From assembly GCA_903813345.2 (NCBI GenBank), contig CAIIXF020000003.1:24195248-24259247 (forward strand): a stretch of DNA of 64,000 nt. Reading direction: 5' to 3'. Below are positions 13,201-24,436 of the stretch, piece after piece (within the stretch, counting starts at the first letter, position 1; every line of letters starts with the position of its first letter). Position numbers and translations under genes: made by a program. This DNA is from Owenia fusiformis (taxonomy: Eukaryota > Annelida > Polychaeta > Sabellida > Oweniidae). The notes under the pieces are model-generated. The model was not told where the DNA came from, ran no database searches, and worked only from the letters and a program-made list of their open reading frames with translations.

Positions 13201-13582
13201 GATGTTATCTCCGCAACTATTTCTGGACTTCGGAAGACAGGAAACATATCTCTGAAAGAAATAATAAATCTTACTTATCTGTGCTAGTTCATGATTCACA
13301 AGGGTTATCAAATTGAAAATACATGTGTTTGTACATACAATTCAGTCCGATTAATTTATTAATCAATATATGTCATACTATTAAATGCTACATCTTATTT
13401 ATTTTTTATGGTACTTGGCTCTGTCTGATTTACTCTTCATCTATTTTCTTCATTCATAGTCTCAAATACATCTACATCAAAATTCACACATACCTAAACA
13501 TGATGCCAGGTTTTGGCCAATCGGGGAAAGTTTTAAAATGTTTTTTAACTTTTGCGATCCGCTCTGCTCTTGAGGCTGACAT
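10258..13582 (-). CDS. APRT: Adenine phosphoribosyltransferase, complete, 4 coding exons
   Basis: Purine salvage enzyme of the cytosol: adenine + PRPP gives AMP + pyrophosphate. Coding exons on the minus strand are 13582-13494, 13251-13014, 10998-10920 and 10403-10258. All introns are GT-AG and phases join exactly, giving 183 residues (human 180). Signatures: [20 protein letters not shown] at the N terminus, [18 protein letters not shown] (about 65-82), [10 protein letters not shown], and the PRPP loop [13 protein letters not shown] (about 125-137). It ends [10 protein letters not shown]. The 79-nt exon 3 and its phase match a human APRT exon, while exon 2 corresponds to two human exons fused. 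The start at 13582 gives MSASRAERI. The frame stays open 23 codons upstream to an acceptor at 13651, so an upstream exon exists and may be 5' UTR. Intron 2 carries fold-back repeats. Confidence 0.96.
11161..11408. repeat. Two adjacent inverted repeats in APRT intron 2
   Basis: A perfect 26-bp inverted repeat pairs 11161-11186 with 11228-11253 (core gctactgagattgtcccc). A second, 38 of 39 bp, pairs 11273-11311 with 11370-11408 (core gtgcaatacaggatatattc). Both contain variants of the word caatacag, suggesting one fold-back element or nested copies of one family. The small opposed open frames over it are palindrome artefacts. Confidence 0.75.
12181..12353. repeat. Tandem duplication of ~95 bp in APRT intron 2
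   Basis: Two units each run from tgctagagtgattcata through tttactgc(a/g)ataatag and gtgaccttggcaata to ggcag.ttttagtac. The second copy carries a small insertion (cctacatttaaacaact). Confidence 0.75.
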
Positions 13583-13933
13583 AATGATGTCAATATCTAG
13601 GTGCTTGTAGATGTCAGCTGACAAAAGTTGACAGTTCAAGATGTTAGTTCTCTGCAACAGAAAAGAAGACACATCTGTATGTGTTTGAATAAACCTATTT
13701 ATATGTGACAGGTTTAACATAACAGAAATAAATTAGTTTTGAGGTTCATATTTTGTTAAATTCCTGTGTTGCCATAAATATACAATTGTACATCCAAGGA
13801 CTCCTTACACCATGACCCAAACCAAGAATCCAAATGGCACTGATTAAATTCAAAGTTTGGATACACTGCAGATGCCAGGGGAGAACATAGAGAAAAGGTT
13901 AAGATTCGACTAAGGTAAAAGTATTACATATAT

Positions 13934-13965
13934 CATGGGCTTTCAATCAGAGTTGAAAGCCCATG
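13934..13965. repeat. Short hairpin, catgggctttc family, copy 1
   Basis: catgggctttca and tgaaagcccatg are perfect inverted arms around an 8-base loop. Similar hairpins occur at 20496, 21812 and 46451 with different loops and flanks. Confidence 0.7.
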
Positions 13966-13987
13966 CATACATGTATTAGGAAAGTGG

Positions 13988-14362
13988 CTACCCTGCGTGC
14001 AGAGTCTAGTTAAACTACACTCTGCCTAGTAGAAGCCATAATACAATTTAGTAGCCCCACCGGCCCACCCCCACGACGGGTACTGGTGACAGTTCGGATA
14101 ATAAATCACTTCTGACCTACGCGCTGACCTTTCTTCCACCAATCAGCGAGCTTGAAGAAACACACGCCAAAATAAATTTTGAATTATCATTTGTCAATTC
14201 CGGGCTTAACGATGACGTCAGAAGGAATGACCATATATAGAACTTCGGTCAAATTTGGCCGACGAGCACTGATTGGCAGGGTGAGTTCACAGGTTTATTT
14301 TAGTTTGAAAGAGTGAAGACGGAGCTCTCTTTTAAGAAGTGAAGTCGAACGAATGCAAAGGG
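13988..14362. repeat. Dispersed ~370-bp repeat with promoter-like motifs, copy 1
   Basis: Shares about three quarters of its bases, in the same order, with 19181-19520: taccctgcg.gcagagtctag at the left, accaatcagcga in the middle, and gaagtga..tc.aa.gaatgcaaaggg at the right. This copy holds a CCAAT box, a perfect TGACGTCA (14213-14220) and a TATA-like word (catatataga). It lies about 400-780 bp upstream of the APRT start codon. The element class is unknown. Confidence 0.65.
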
Positions 14363-15460
14363 TAGAAAGTGGCCGTTTGAAAAAAGGTAATAGTGGTAAA
14401 CCTAGAACCATTGCATTACATGTAGCTGTAGAAAAAGAAGATGAAGTTCATAACGTCCAGTGGTGTAGCCAGGATTTGACAGGAGGGGGTTCGAATATTT
14501 TTGGCAAAATTTCTTTTAAAGCCATCTTACGGTAAATTTGGTGAAAATTGTTTAATCTCTGCCTAATTTGCTTAAAGAATGGGTATCGATATGGCGAACT
14601 TTTTGAACACACGTTTCTCTTAAACCAGTCATCAAAAATTTTTGAAAATCTTACAAATTGTCAATTTAATGGCCATCTTTTGAATGGTAACAATATAATT
14701 TGAAATAGATATACATACTTTCATCTATATTGTTTTAAAAAACACATGAAACACTTGTTTTGTTCTTGGTATCATGTTTCCAGAGTGAAATGAAACATCT
14801 TTGCGAACCTCATTGGGACAAAACGACATAAACATGTTTAGATTTTTATCTATTTTTGGGGGATTTTGTTTTAATTTTTTGAATACTTTTTAAAATCAAC
14901 CATAAATTCCTTTGTATAATATTGAGAGGTCTAAAAACATGTTGTATATGCTACATGTATTTTGTTCTAACAAGGTTCTGAAAGACATTTTATATCATTC
15001 CCAAGAATTGGTAGAAACGAGTAAAAACAATTGCACTTAAAAAAAAAATGTTAACAAAAACAGTTATATAAAATATTTCTAAATAATTTTCGCATTAAAT
15101 TGTTGTCAATCAGTCAACATTACATAAAATACCATGATTTTTACAGAATGTTTTCAATGATTGGTTTAAGAGAAAAACATTGTTGAATTCAGTTCTCCAT
15201 ATCGATACCTACATGTATCTTTTTGCCAAATTTGCTTCAATTCTGTTAAATTTGCTTAAAATTTGCTTTATTCTATTAACTTTTGCCAGTTTGCTGGAAT
15301 TTTAAGTTTTACCTTTGCCAAACAATTGCAAGGGGAAAATCATAAGACAAGTGAAATATCCAAATTTTTTACCAATTTCGTTCATTTGGAACATTTATGG
15401 GCAAAAATCTAGAAATTTTTTCAACAAAGGCCTGTTAAAATCCCTTTCGATTTTATGTGC
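14363..15460. other. Intergenic; degraded hAT-like left end at 14458
   Basis: cagtggtgtagccaggattt followed by a G run and ttcgaat at 14458-14500 resembles the left end of the MITEs at 18655 and 20075. No matching right end was found. The rest is AT-rich with no frame of note. Confidence 0.4.
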
Positions 15461-15529
15461 ATGGGCGTAGCACTAATTTTCTAAGTAGTATGCCACCACT
15501 GCAGGAACAAGAGTTGATTGAATCAAAAA

Positions 15530-16115
15530 CGAGCATTCAGGGGGTTTGGGGGTAGGTGTAAATATTTTCGAAACAAATGTGTGATGTATACACATATTTT
15601 GTACCAAATGCGTGACATAAATGGCAATCGCGTGCAAAGACCGAACGGAATGCGTTCACCTTTTTTCGGTATTTTACCGTGTCGGCATTTCACAAAACAC
15701 GATTTTTAAAAATATCAACAAAATGCGTGATTTGCGTGATATTTGATCATACACGCTAAATTGATGCGTGATTTCTATTTTTCCAGCAAATGCGTGACAA
15801 TCACGCCTAATGTGTGAGGGTTGACAGGGCAGATGATGTGTTTACCACTTTCTGGATAGGTCAGAAATATAAATCCAAAATATGCGTGACTGGTCAATTT
15901 TGGACTCCCTAAAATTTTTCCCGCTTGCTAACGCTTGCATTTCACAAGTCCGGCAATCGCGTGCAAAAGCCGAACGAAATGCGTTTTTTTCACATATTAT
16001 AAAAAATGTTTTTTAAAAATATCAACAAAATGCGTACACGCTAAATTGATGTGTGATTTCTATTTTTCCAGCAAATGCGTGATAATCACGCTTAATGCGT
16101 GAGTGTTGACAGGGT
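15530..16115. repeat. GCGTGA-rich repeat, two diverged ~200-bp copies
   Basis: Segments at about 15619-15830 and 15952-16112 share ggcaatcgcgtgcaaa, aatatcaacaaaatgcgt, ctatttttccagcaaatg and gtgttgacagggt or close variants. The word aatgcgtga recurs many times. No coding content was seen; function and family are unknown. Confidence 0.6.
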
Positions 16116-17204
16116 TGCTTGCGGAACTTAAAAACACCTATTACATTGTGACGGTTATGCCAGGCATAAGTCTAGCAACAGATAGGGTCTCTACTCTCTA
16201 TTCGTGTGAAAATCCGGAACCAACTATGTTTTTTTTGGCATTCGATTTCAATACACAATTAGTAGTTGTGGGGGTGATTTGATAAATCAACCCCACTTTT
16301 ATGGGGGTATCCATAGTCTATATCCAATAGACTGAATATCCCAATTTTAAAAAATTTCTTGAAGGTGTGGCACATGATACAGTATACTTATCAGTATAGT
16401 GTAGAATTAGACAGTTGTCTCATCTCTAGACTAATTGATTACTTTTGAACACTACAAGTTTCAATGAAAATACGTACCTCTTTTATATAATAAGCTCATC
16501 AAATGCACTAAATTACAAAATAAAGTAAAATTCACAAATAATTCCAAAATTTAAATGTCCGACATTTTAGGTCACATGACTATCACGTGACTTGAGGTAA
16601 ACAAATACTGTTTCACTCTTTTAAAGATGTTAAACAAACAAACAAGCATAAATATTTCTTATGTAAATACAAAAGACAAGACAGCACAATTTCTGCAAAT
16701 CTGGCAGTAGTTTGTCATTTAACATCACTGCAAATTGCACTTTGTCAAAATATAAGTAAACAGTGACGTCACCAGCAAACATAAAAGTACAGTCCAGAAA
16801 CTTACGCTGAAGTGAAAAGGTAAGACAAGATTTCTTCTTGAAATACTGCTCAACATGTGAGTGAATCTACTTTTTGTTATGGACTATTCGTTAAGCTATA
16901 AACGAGGATACCTAGCTAGGTTTTGTGCATTTCTCTTTCGAACATGTACTATTAGTTTACACGCATTTCACTGACTGTAGATCTGTAAAACTCATGGCAT
17001 GCTAAATAAATAAAAAAACAGGTTTTATGTTTACAAATGGATGTTAGACCCAGAGAGCAATTTGAATCTCACAAAACTAGTAATTTTATTTTGCACAGTG
17101 AAAGTATGAAGGTTGTTACACCAAGGGTATAGTTTGGGCCCCCATAGACTGGTTTACCAGTTGACTAAAGGATTCTACCAATATTGCCAGTGCAGCGAGT
17201 ACAT
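16116..17204. other. Intergenic DNA, nothing firm
   Basis: No gene-like frame. A perfect TGACGTCA at 16764-16771 and a CACGTGAC word near 16585 are the only motifs noted. Confidence 0.45.
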
Positions 17205-17310
17205 TTAGGTCATATCAAGTACATGTACCAAGGTAGTTCAACAAGTTAAACCTAGTCTGGGCCTTATTTCTTATCTGACATATCTTGTGGACTGCCCTAG
17301 GTTTAACGTC
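17205..17310. repeat. Dispersed repeat also found upstream of the TEP gene
   Basis: About 17245-17300 (ttaaacctagtctgggcct..ttcttatctgacat) matches, in reverse complement, about 38205-38265. Each copy is next to tacatgtacc. Class unknown. Confidence 0.55.
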
Positions 17311-17718
17311 CGTGCCTATTCTGCCCTTGATGCAAAAAATTTAATGGTGGCCTATAGCAGCGCATGGAATTCCATGTGCGTCTTATTAATAATTGATAGT
17401 GAGAATTTGCAACCAATGAAAGCATAGCACGGAAGTTAAACCCAATAACGACAACATTAACATTCAGATTAATAAATAAAAGCCGTGGTATTGGGTTTAA
17501 CTTGTTGAACTCGAGAGTAGCCATCAATTGTCAAAGGGGTGCAATTTTTGGGGTTTGCATCAATGCGAGCGAAGCGGGGAGCGAAGCAAGCCCCAAAAAG
17601 AGGGTTTGGGGATTCACTGGAAATTAAAAAAATTTACATTATACAAGGTGCATTCTAAGCATTTCAAGCTATAATTTGTTTTTCAACAAATTTTACGAAA
17701 TTGCTTTTTTCGTTCGCA

Positions 17719-17742
17719 ATCATACCTACCCTGTGGCTACGC
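17719..17742. repeat. Possible right end of a hAT-like element
   Basis: tgtggctacgcccatg resembles, in reverse complement, the end catgggcgtagc at 15463. Whether these bound one 2.3-kb element is uncertain, since no clean target duplication was found. A GCGAGCGAAGC-type word at 17567-17588 lies just inside. Confidence 0.3.
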
Positions 17743-17899
17743 CCATGTATATATATAGTTGCGGGTGTCAACTCAGGGTCGGAGTGTCAATGAAGTGGTC
17801 TCTAGTGTTGGTTGGTTTAATCACAGGAGCTAGTTTCAAGTGTTGTAGTATGCTGCTCTTGATTTTAGTAGACTGTTCCTTTTTGCCGGCACTTAAGGC

Positions 17900-18263
17900 C
17901 AGGGTGCATGTTTGGAATTTTCCTGCATTCCTCAATTGAGTCACATTTAATTTTTCTAACAGTAATCATTCCTTCTACACTTTGTCTACATCTTCCAGTT
18001 TTGCACAAAGAGTGCACTTATGTGCCTAGAAAAGACTGGTGAGAAGATTTGTTTTGTAGAATGTATAAAAAACGAGAAAATTCTATTTTCTTTTTTATAC
18101 ATTTTATCAAAACATTCTTCTTTACATTCTTTTCTAGGTACATTAGTGCACTCATTGTGCAAAGGTGAGAGATGTAGACATTGTGGGGAAGGAGTGATTC
18201 AAATTTGAAAAATAACATGTGACCCTATCGAGGGTTGCAGCAAAATTCCAAACATGCACCCTG
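17900..18263. repeat. Fold-back MITE with ~175-bp arms
   Basis: The ends cagggtgcatgtttggaatttt and its reverse complement bound a near-complete palindrome. The arms share gtgcact.atgt.cctagaaaag and the tatacatttt centre, about 80% alike. Opposed open frames of 62-66 codons over it are palindrome artefacts. No target duplication is obvious. Confidence 0.75.
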
Positions 18264-18654
18264 ACCATAACCTTCATCCAAGGACATCTCTTAATAATGT
18301 AGTGGTTATTCAGACATGGCAGACCAAAATATTGGTGAAATCTTTGTAATCAGCCACCTTTTACCATGGGTTTAAGGTTCTAATAAATCTGGGATACAGT
18401 AGGGAGGGGGTAGGCACAAGAAAATATTAAATTTAAGCCACACACCCTTAAGTTACATATATACAAATGTCTCCCATTGAGGCATTTGGATATTCAACTT
18501 AAAATCTGAGTTGACTATCAGCATTTATAGTTCATATACTGAACAATATGAGTCTTAGCAATTAAGCCATTCAATTAAACAACAAATGATGATTTCTGAG
18601 CTGAGGTACATACTGAATAAGAGGAAAGATGTCCCACAGGGGGAGTGTCATACC
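18264..18654. other. Intergenic DNA, nothing recognised
   Basis: AT-rich, no frame, no repeat noticed. Confidence 0.45.
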
Positions 18655-18861
18655 CAGGCCCGTAGCCAGGATTTGCCAAGGGGGGGTTCAGTTTTCAAAA
18701 ATTTCCAGGGGGGGGTTCACATTTGACAATTTTGGCCCAAATATGGCTAAAATCACTTGAGAAGTGCTCAAAATGGTGAAAAACTGCATGATTTTGAAAG
18801 AATTTTTGGCCAGGGGGGGGGTTCGCCCGAACCCTGCGAACCCCCCTTGGCTACGGGCCTG
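18655..18861 (+). mobile_element. hAT-like MITE (CAGGCCCGTAGCCA ends), copy 1
   Basis: Inverted ends CAGGCCCGTAGCCA and TGGCTACGGGCCTG are flanked by the 5-bp direct repeat ATACC. The interior has three G runs of 7-9 and the block caaaatggtgaaaaactgca. A CAG...CTG terminus with a 5-bp target duplication fits the hAT5 group, which is inference from family rules. No transposase. Confidence 0.75.
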
Positions 18862-18881
18862 ATACCTGTGCTTATTATCCC

Positions 18882-19180
18882 AACAAACGAAGTTCAGTAG
18901 GGATATACTGTAGTGAAGCCCTCCGTCAGTCTGTCCGTCCATCAGTCCGTCCGGAAGATAACTCAAATACTAATACCTGACAGTTTTCTTCATATTTGGT
19001 GGAAAGATGTATATTGGTGAATAGTTTTAAGCCTTAAAAATGGCGGGAATTTTTTGCAGAAATCTTATGTTTTTCATTTTAAACCATAATAATAAATATT
19101 GTTATTTGAAATTTTGATAGTATATTCAAATCATCTATCTATTTCACATATATTCCATGTTTTTCACCCTGACCCCCTAC
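18882..19180 (-). repeat. GGAC-microsatellite dispersed element, minus orientation
   Basis: Read on the minus strand it runs: caaatatgaagaaaa, a ttgagttatc block, a short GGAC-type run (ccggacggac), tatatccctactgaacttcg, then ttgggataataa. This is the same order as the copy ending at 53672. It is a truncated member of a family whose 3' end is GAACTTCGTT-rich. Confidence 0.6.
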
Positions 19181-19520
19181 CCTGCGCGCAGAGTCTAGTT
19201 AACTACCCTTTGCCAAGTATAGACTATATTACAGTTTAGCAGCCCTGCCCCAAAGATTGGTGCCTGTCACAGCCCAGGTAATAAATCATTTCAAATCTAC
19301 CACGCTGACCCTTTCTCTACCAATCAGCGAAGTGGAAGGAACACATGCTAAATATAGGCTCATTAACTATGCGGTGATGTCATAGTAAATGACCATATAG
19401 AAATTTGTCTGTATTTCGACGACAAATTCTGATTAGCTCGGTAAGATCAGAGATTTATTGTAAACTGAAAAAGTGAAGACAAAGCTCTCTTAAGAAGTGA
19501 AGTCAAATGAATGCAAAGGG
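19181..19520. repeat. Dispersed ~370-bp repeat, copy 2
   Basis: Counterpart of 13988-14362 (about 75% alike). The CCAAT box (accaatcagcga) is kept and the TGACGTCA has drifted to tgatgtca. It abuts the GGAC element on its left. Confidence 0.65.
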
Positions 19521-20074
19521 TATGACTCCCAGGGGCAGTGAATGGGGGTCAGGAAAACAGAAATTGGCATTAATTTTGAGATGTTTTTGAAGTATAGCTT
19601 TATTATACTCAAATGAAAGGCAATTTAGAGTAGAGTGCTAATATTGTATTGTTTTTCTGATTTGGGCCTCGTAAAATTCAAAATGGCTCCCTAATGTGGG
19701 AATTCGCAATTATTTTCTGATCTCTTGAAAGTATGGCTATATTATACTCAAATTGAAGGAATTTTAGAGTATGTTAAAGTAGGTTTACATGATACTTCAA
19801 TGATCTCAAATAGTAGATGGTAAATGTTACATTGTGACTGTACAGATTTATATGATGTTCGTTGGGATTTGCTACTCCGTGGAGTTGCCTTTTTCTAGTT
19901 TGTACTCAAAAAGCCCATGATAATATCCATAGACACTAAATATATAGCAAGAACATTATTACCTGGTGTGCAAAATTCCCATGTTAATGATCACGCAAAA
20001 ACTGTGATTAGAAAATTATGTTGGAGCAATTTATATTAACTCAAATGTCACAGTTATTAACTACCTATATATGT
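19521..20074. other. Intergenic; internal imperfect duplication
   Basis: A block with ttgaa(a/g)tat.gct.tattatactcaaa..gaa.g.attttagagta occurs twice (about 19588-19645 and 19725-19770). The word aagcccatgat near 19911 matches one arm of the catgggctttc hairpin. Confidence 0.4.
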
Positions 20075-20268
20075 CAGGCCCGTAGCCAGAATTTTTCAAG
20101 GGGGGGTTCGCTTTTCCAAAACATTCTAGGGGGGGGGTTTACTTTGGCAAATTTGGCCAAAAATCACTCAAAAAATAGTCAGAATGGTGAAAAACTGCAT
20201 GGTTTTGAAAGAAATTTTGGCCAGGGGGGGGGGGGGGGTTCGCCTGAACCCCCCTGGCTACGGGCCTG
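20075..20268 (+). mobile_element. hAT-like MITE (CAGGCCCGTAGCCA ends), copy 2
   Basis: Same termini and interior as the copy at 18655, flanked by the 5-bp direct repeat TATGT. It contains G runs of 7, 9 and about 16, and the shared gaatggtgaaaaactgcatg block. The two perfect but different 5-bp duplications show independent insertions. Confidence 0.8.
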
Positions 20269-20495
20269 TATGTAACATATATGAACACCAATCCTTGCAA
20301 AATATCAATCAAATGTTAGGCATCTTTGGTTTCAATTGTAACAATAACTAGAGAGATTTTGCAACTGGCGAAATAGCATGTTTATTACTTAATTATAATG
20401 TATAACTTATGAAGCTTTGATTATATCTGATTTTGCGATTTGCTGATCTCTGGTTGCTGATGATGACGTAATCAAACGCTTCATACGTTATATAT

Positions 20496-20519
20496 CATGG
20501 GCTCTCTTGAAAGCCCATG
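20496..20519. repeat. Short hairpin, catgggctttc family, copy 2
   Basis: catgggct and the complementary agcccatg arms with a very short loop, directly left of a possible element whose end begins near 20569. Confidence 0.6.
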
Positions 20520-21811
20520 GTTATATGGAAATAATAAATATGCTGAAAGTGAGTTGTGGAATCTCTCTATTCACCTTTCCATAAAGTCAGCTCATGAATA
20601 TTATAATGAGCCGCTTAAAAATCTGTGACGTCAATGGGAGAAACTTTTTCCCGCGAAAAACAAATGCAATTGAGTTTACATGTAAATCCTCGGTTGATTG
20701 CTGTAAGGTTTACCTCTTCAAATGTGCAAATTATCAGTAAATTACTGACGGATTTTTTATTGAACGTCAAATTGACATTTATCTACGCCTTCTAAGCGAT
20801 TTAAATATTAAATTTCTGTTCATAATGAGTAAATAAATTGAAGAGAATTACTCCCGGTCATTTTTCAATCATAATGGGAACTGCATGTGAACAGGTGAAA
20901 TTATCATAATCATTGGTTCACCAACATTATAACATGTCTCTCATGCATAAAAATATATAGATAGACAATCTATTTTAAGTTAATCTTTTGTGTCATTTGA
21001 TGAATGACCTGTTCAAATTAAAAACATTTGCTCTTATTCATTTAATCATTGACTTCACTACTCCCATAATTCAATTATCTAATCACGATTACTTCCTATC
21101 TATTTCTGCAAGTCATATATAAGATCGTATCTTGAAAATATTATACATGAAAACATCGGAATATAGAATTGATATATTCCAATGTATATTTCCCGCTGCG
21201 TATCTCCCGATCCAAATATTCCCGGGAAAATGTTTTTTATTCAGTGTAGAAACAGTCAATTTGTTAGAATATCTTGCTAAAGCAAAACTGTCAAAATAGA
21301 TCCAGCAGACCGTAGAATTTTTCTTAGCCAAAATGATGATGGATTTCTCGAAAATAATGAGGACGCTTAGAAAACAAACCTGAATATGCAGGGTGTCCTG
21401 AAAACTTCACTTGTGAAACCTCACTTGTCATAGGATAAATTAGTTATGTGATGATCGGTTTTGAATAATGATCACCGGAAAGATTTCAAAGAAAGAGCGT
21501 ATATCTATAATATTTATTGATGATATGTTGACATTGCTGATCGTTATTGACATCGCTGATGGCGAATTAATACCAAAAGATATATCGTATATGTACTATG
21601 AACAAATTTCATTTGGTAAATAATAAAGTAATAGTTTAAGTCTAGCTTCTTGGCTTCGAAGTTATCTTTTTTAATAGCCAATGGGCGTTCTCCAAGTTTG
21701 GACGATGAAATGAAGGTTTTTTAATGAGGTCCGGTTGCGTTTAGCGAGAAACCCGTTCTGCGTTTTACTGAAATTGCAACTGGAAAAAGTTCCAATTAAA
21801 GTTAGTTTAGT

Positions 21812-21841
21812 CATGGGCTTTCATGATCTTGAAAGCCCATG
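21812..21841. repeat. Short hairpin, catgggctttc family, copy 3
   Basis: catgggctttca and gaaagcccatg arms around a short loop. Confidence 0.65.
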
Positions 21842-21909
21842 GTTTTAGTTACCGTAACATATTCATGCATGCTTTTGAAAATATTTTGTTAATGTGTATT
21901 ATGGAGATG

Positions 21910-21933
21910 GGATCGATCCCCGGGGATCGATCC
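21910..21933. other. 24-bp perfect GC-rich palindrome
   Basis: Two 12-base half-sites meet at the centre ccccgggg and equal their own reverse complement. The surroundings are AT-rich. No flanking direct repeat was found. Confidence 0.8.
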
Positions 21934-22654
21934 TCAATAACAAAGTCAAACAAATCGTGTTTCAATTCGATTGGTTTCGTTTGCGCGAATGTCACTCATG
22001 GTGAATTTCTGATGGAACTTCTTACTACGACATATAACCATTTAACAGAATATTGTATGACCACTATCAGATAATTTAACCGAGTTGTTTGTAACTTCAC
22101 AATTTACATTTTTTGTTTACAATCGCACGAGATATGTGAGCCCGGGTATGTGAAGCTGATCTCAGAAGTCTTAATAAACAATAGTTCTGTCAAAAAATGA
22201 TTAATTTAAATAACATAAGGTTCGGAATCAAAGTGCCCCGTCCATATTTCATATTTGATTAAAAATAATTTGTGCATTTGGCAAATAGAATCCTTTTTAT
22301 TGTAGTTTATTCAAAATATTCCTATGCTGGCTGTACTAATTCTTCAAAACTTTCTACCATTGACGTCATTGATTTGACTCATTTGCATACAACCAATCAG
22401 CGCGCCGGAAATTATCGATTTTCTTTACTTTGTGGAAAGGTGAATAATCACAAATAAAACACTCATGATTATTTATAGGATATGACATTGCCAAAAGTGA
22501 CATAAGTCAAGATGATCTCATATCTGTTTTGAAATTATTGGTCATCATTCAAATTTATTTTCTTATTTACCTCAAATGTTTGTCAAGAATGACTATACAT
22601 ATTTGTTGTATTACTAAAGGATTAACAGTATTTACAGATTAAAAGTTAGTTAGA

Positions 22655-23565
22655 ATAGTTTATTAAAGTCACACACATATTATACAATTAATAACATAAA
22701 ATAAAATACAAATCAACGAATATGTCCAGCCGCTGCCGACTTATGAGTGACAAAAGGTAAATGTCTCTTTTTTTGTCACATTTTAAAAATAAATTTGCTA
22801 AGAATAAAATTGTTACAAGAAGTCATTATATTGCAATACTGAGCCAGAGTATGAAAATTCAAGATGTCAATTGATCATTATACATACACACTCCAAAATC
22901 TCCCGTCTCAAATCTGTATACTTTCTGCGAAAAAAAAACAACAACCTGAGAATTGCACATTTTGCATAACCTTTCATGCACTGGAGTGGTGTCTTAGGGT
23001 TCGTATATTGTCCTGTTTCAATATTTAAATGAAGTGTACCACACCTTAATATGCTAAAATCTACAGCTACAGGGGCTTGGTAAGTTTGTTTCAACATGAT
23101 TTTCTGTATATAGACTTTGCTTATGTAATCTAAGGTACATATTTTGTTACCGTTTTCAAGGTTTTTCTTATCCCTCCACAGACCTCTGTACCAATGAAAT
23201 TGCTCTGATGCTACCCATTTTTTCTGAAACAATTTCACCACATTTTTTTCCTGTGCTACCATTATTCAGTTAGAGGTGATATTCCTAAATTCATTTATGC
23301 TAAGTATTTTTATATCCCAATGTTGCCGTGATTTTTCTATATTTCTTGACAGAATGATGGCCAACCAATATCACCATTTACAGCACCAGTAAGAGAAAGA
23401 AAAAAATTTATACCAAGAAAAAATCTGGCTGCTCTATTTTGTACACTTGTCAAAATTGCTTGGGTTTGGTGCCCCAAAATCTCACGCCATAAGTCAAAAT
23501 TGGTAACACTGGTGATTTTTATAATTTATCAAACACGTTAAAAGAGAAACCACCTGAGAAACCAG
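22655..23565 (-). mobile_element. 3' fragment of an old LINE, different family from the 4-kb one
   Basis: In shifting minus-strand frames the sequence keeps pieces of a reverse-transcriptase C-terminal region: VLPILTYGV.FWGTKP, FFLGI and GAVNGDIGWPSFCQ (about 23330-23520). A zinc-knuckle-like tail follows: ILRCGTLHLNIETGQYTNP, then DLRREIL (about 22880-23050). Stops and frameshifts interrupt it throughout. The 3' UTR ends in an AT-rich tail near 22655. Family placement is by recall of LINE C-terminal proteins with a NGD.GW block. Confidence 0.7.
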
Positions 23566-23939
23566 TTGAAGATGCCAATGTCTTAAAAGGTTAGATGCTC
23601 ATCAAAAATAAGGTTAAGTAATTGTATTCATTTATGTGTGATTTAAAGTAAAATATTTTTGTTTCTAGTTTTAAATGACGTTGGCAGCTTTAATTTGAAG
23701 CCTAACTTAAAAGAAGCGAGTTTATCAAGTTGTTACTATTCTTTTCAAAAAGCAGTGTTTTTACCAGATGTTTTAAAAATCAAATTCAAGCAGATACCAT
23801 TTTGTGAGGGTTGCATTTCTCAGCACAGGCCTCGATTCTCAATCTGTTAGCGTTTATTGTTTTTCACACAAAATCATGTTTTTATTCAAATTTCTTTTAA
23901 TAACCCTTTTTATTAGTTATCTGATAAAGCTTGGTAATA

Positions 23940-24135
23940 CTATTAAACCTGACTTAGTGAACACCTCCCTAGAGTGAACATCTCTGTCTCGTGAACACCC
24001 CTTCTCCAGTTCTCAGCACATACTCCACTAACAGTCTGACATCTGTATAAGATCACTTCTGTAGTGAACACCTACATACAGTGAACATATTTCTTTGGCT
24101 CCATTGGGGTGTTCACTAAATACAGGTTTTACTGT
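23940..24135. mobile_element. pogo-like MITE, copy a
   Basis: Left end taaacctgacttagtgaacacc, right end gttcact..atacaggttttactg. The interior repeats gtgaaca and catactccac. Member of the CAGTAAAACCTGT-ended family found at seven or so sites here. Confidence 0.65.
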
Positions 24136-24436
24136 GTTCTGATTGTCTATAGGGTGATATGTGTGAAATACTAATTAACAATCTCAGTAGAAAGTATCAT
24201 AAAATGTACAGTTTTTCATATTGTAATAAGACGTCAAATCAGTTGTATGTAACATGATAGGAAGGTGACGATTTAGCAACATGGCTAATTGCATTTATTA
24301 TATACAACAGGTCCTGGATATTATATATAGATATAAATTAATACACTGATAAGGAGAAAATGCTGAACATTCTACATTCCATTGTGTGATTGATCAATAT
24401 TACACTTTGCTTATAATCCGATGGGCACTGTCTGTA

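Larger units (their letters stand above)
20569..22445. repeat. Possible element with degenerate inverted ends bearing TGACGTCA
   Basis: attcacctttccataaagt (20569-20587) is matched in reverse by actttgtggaaaggtgaat (22427-22445). Inside these, tgacgtcaatgg (20626) is matched by ccattgacgtca (22357). Spacing differs by about 20 bp. No transposase frame is visible between. This could be one old DNA element about 1.9 kb long, or two copies of one end. Confidence 0.4.

Noticed and set aside
13583-13651. 23-residue N-terminal extension of APRT
   Set aside because: In frame up to an acceptor, but the length and start of known APRT proteins fit the Met at 13582. Kept only as a possible upstream coding exon.
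20569-22445. Reading this as a proven transposon
   Set aside because: Inverted ends are degenerate, no target duplication or transposase is visible; left as a possible repeat.
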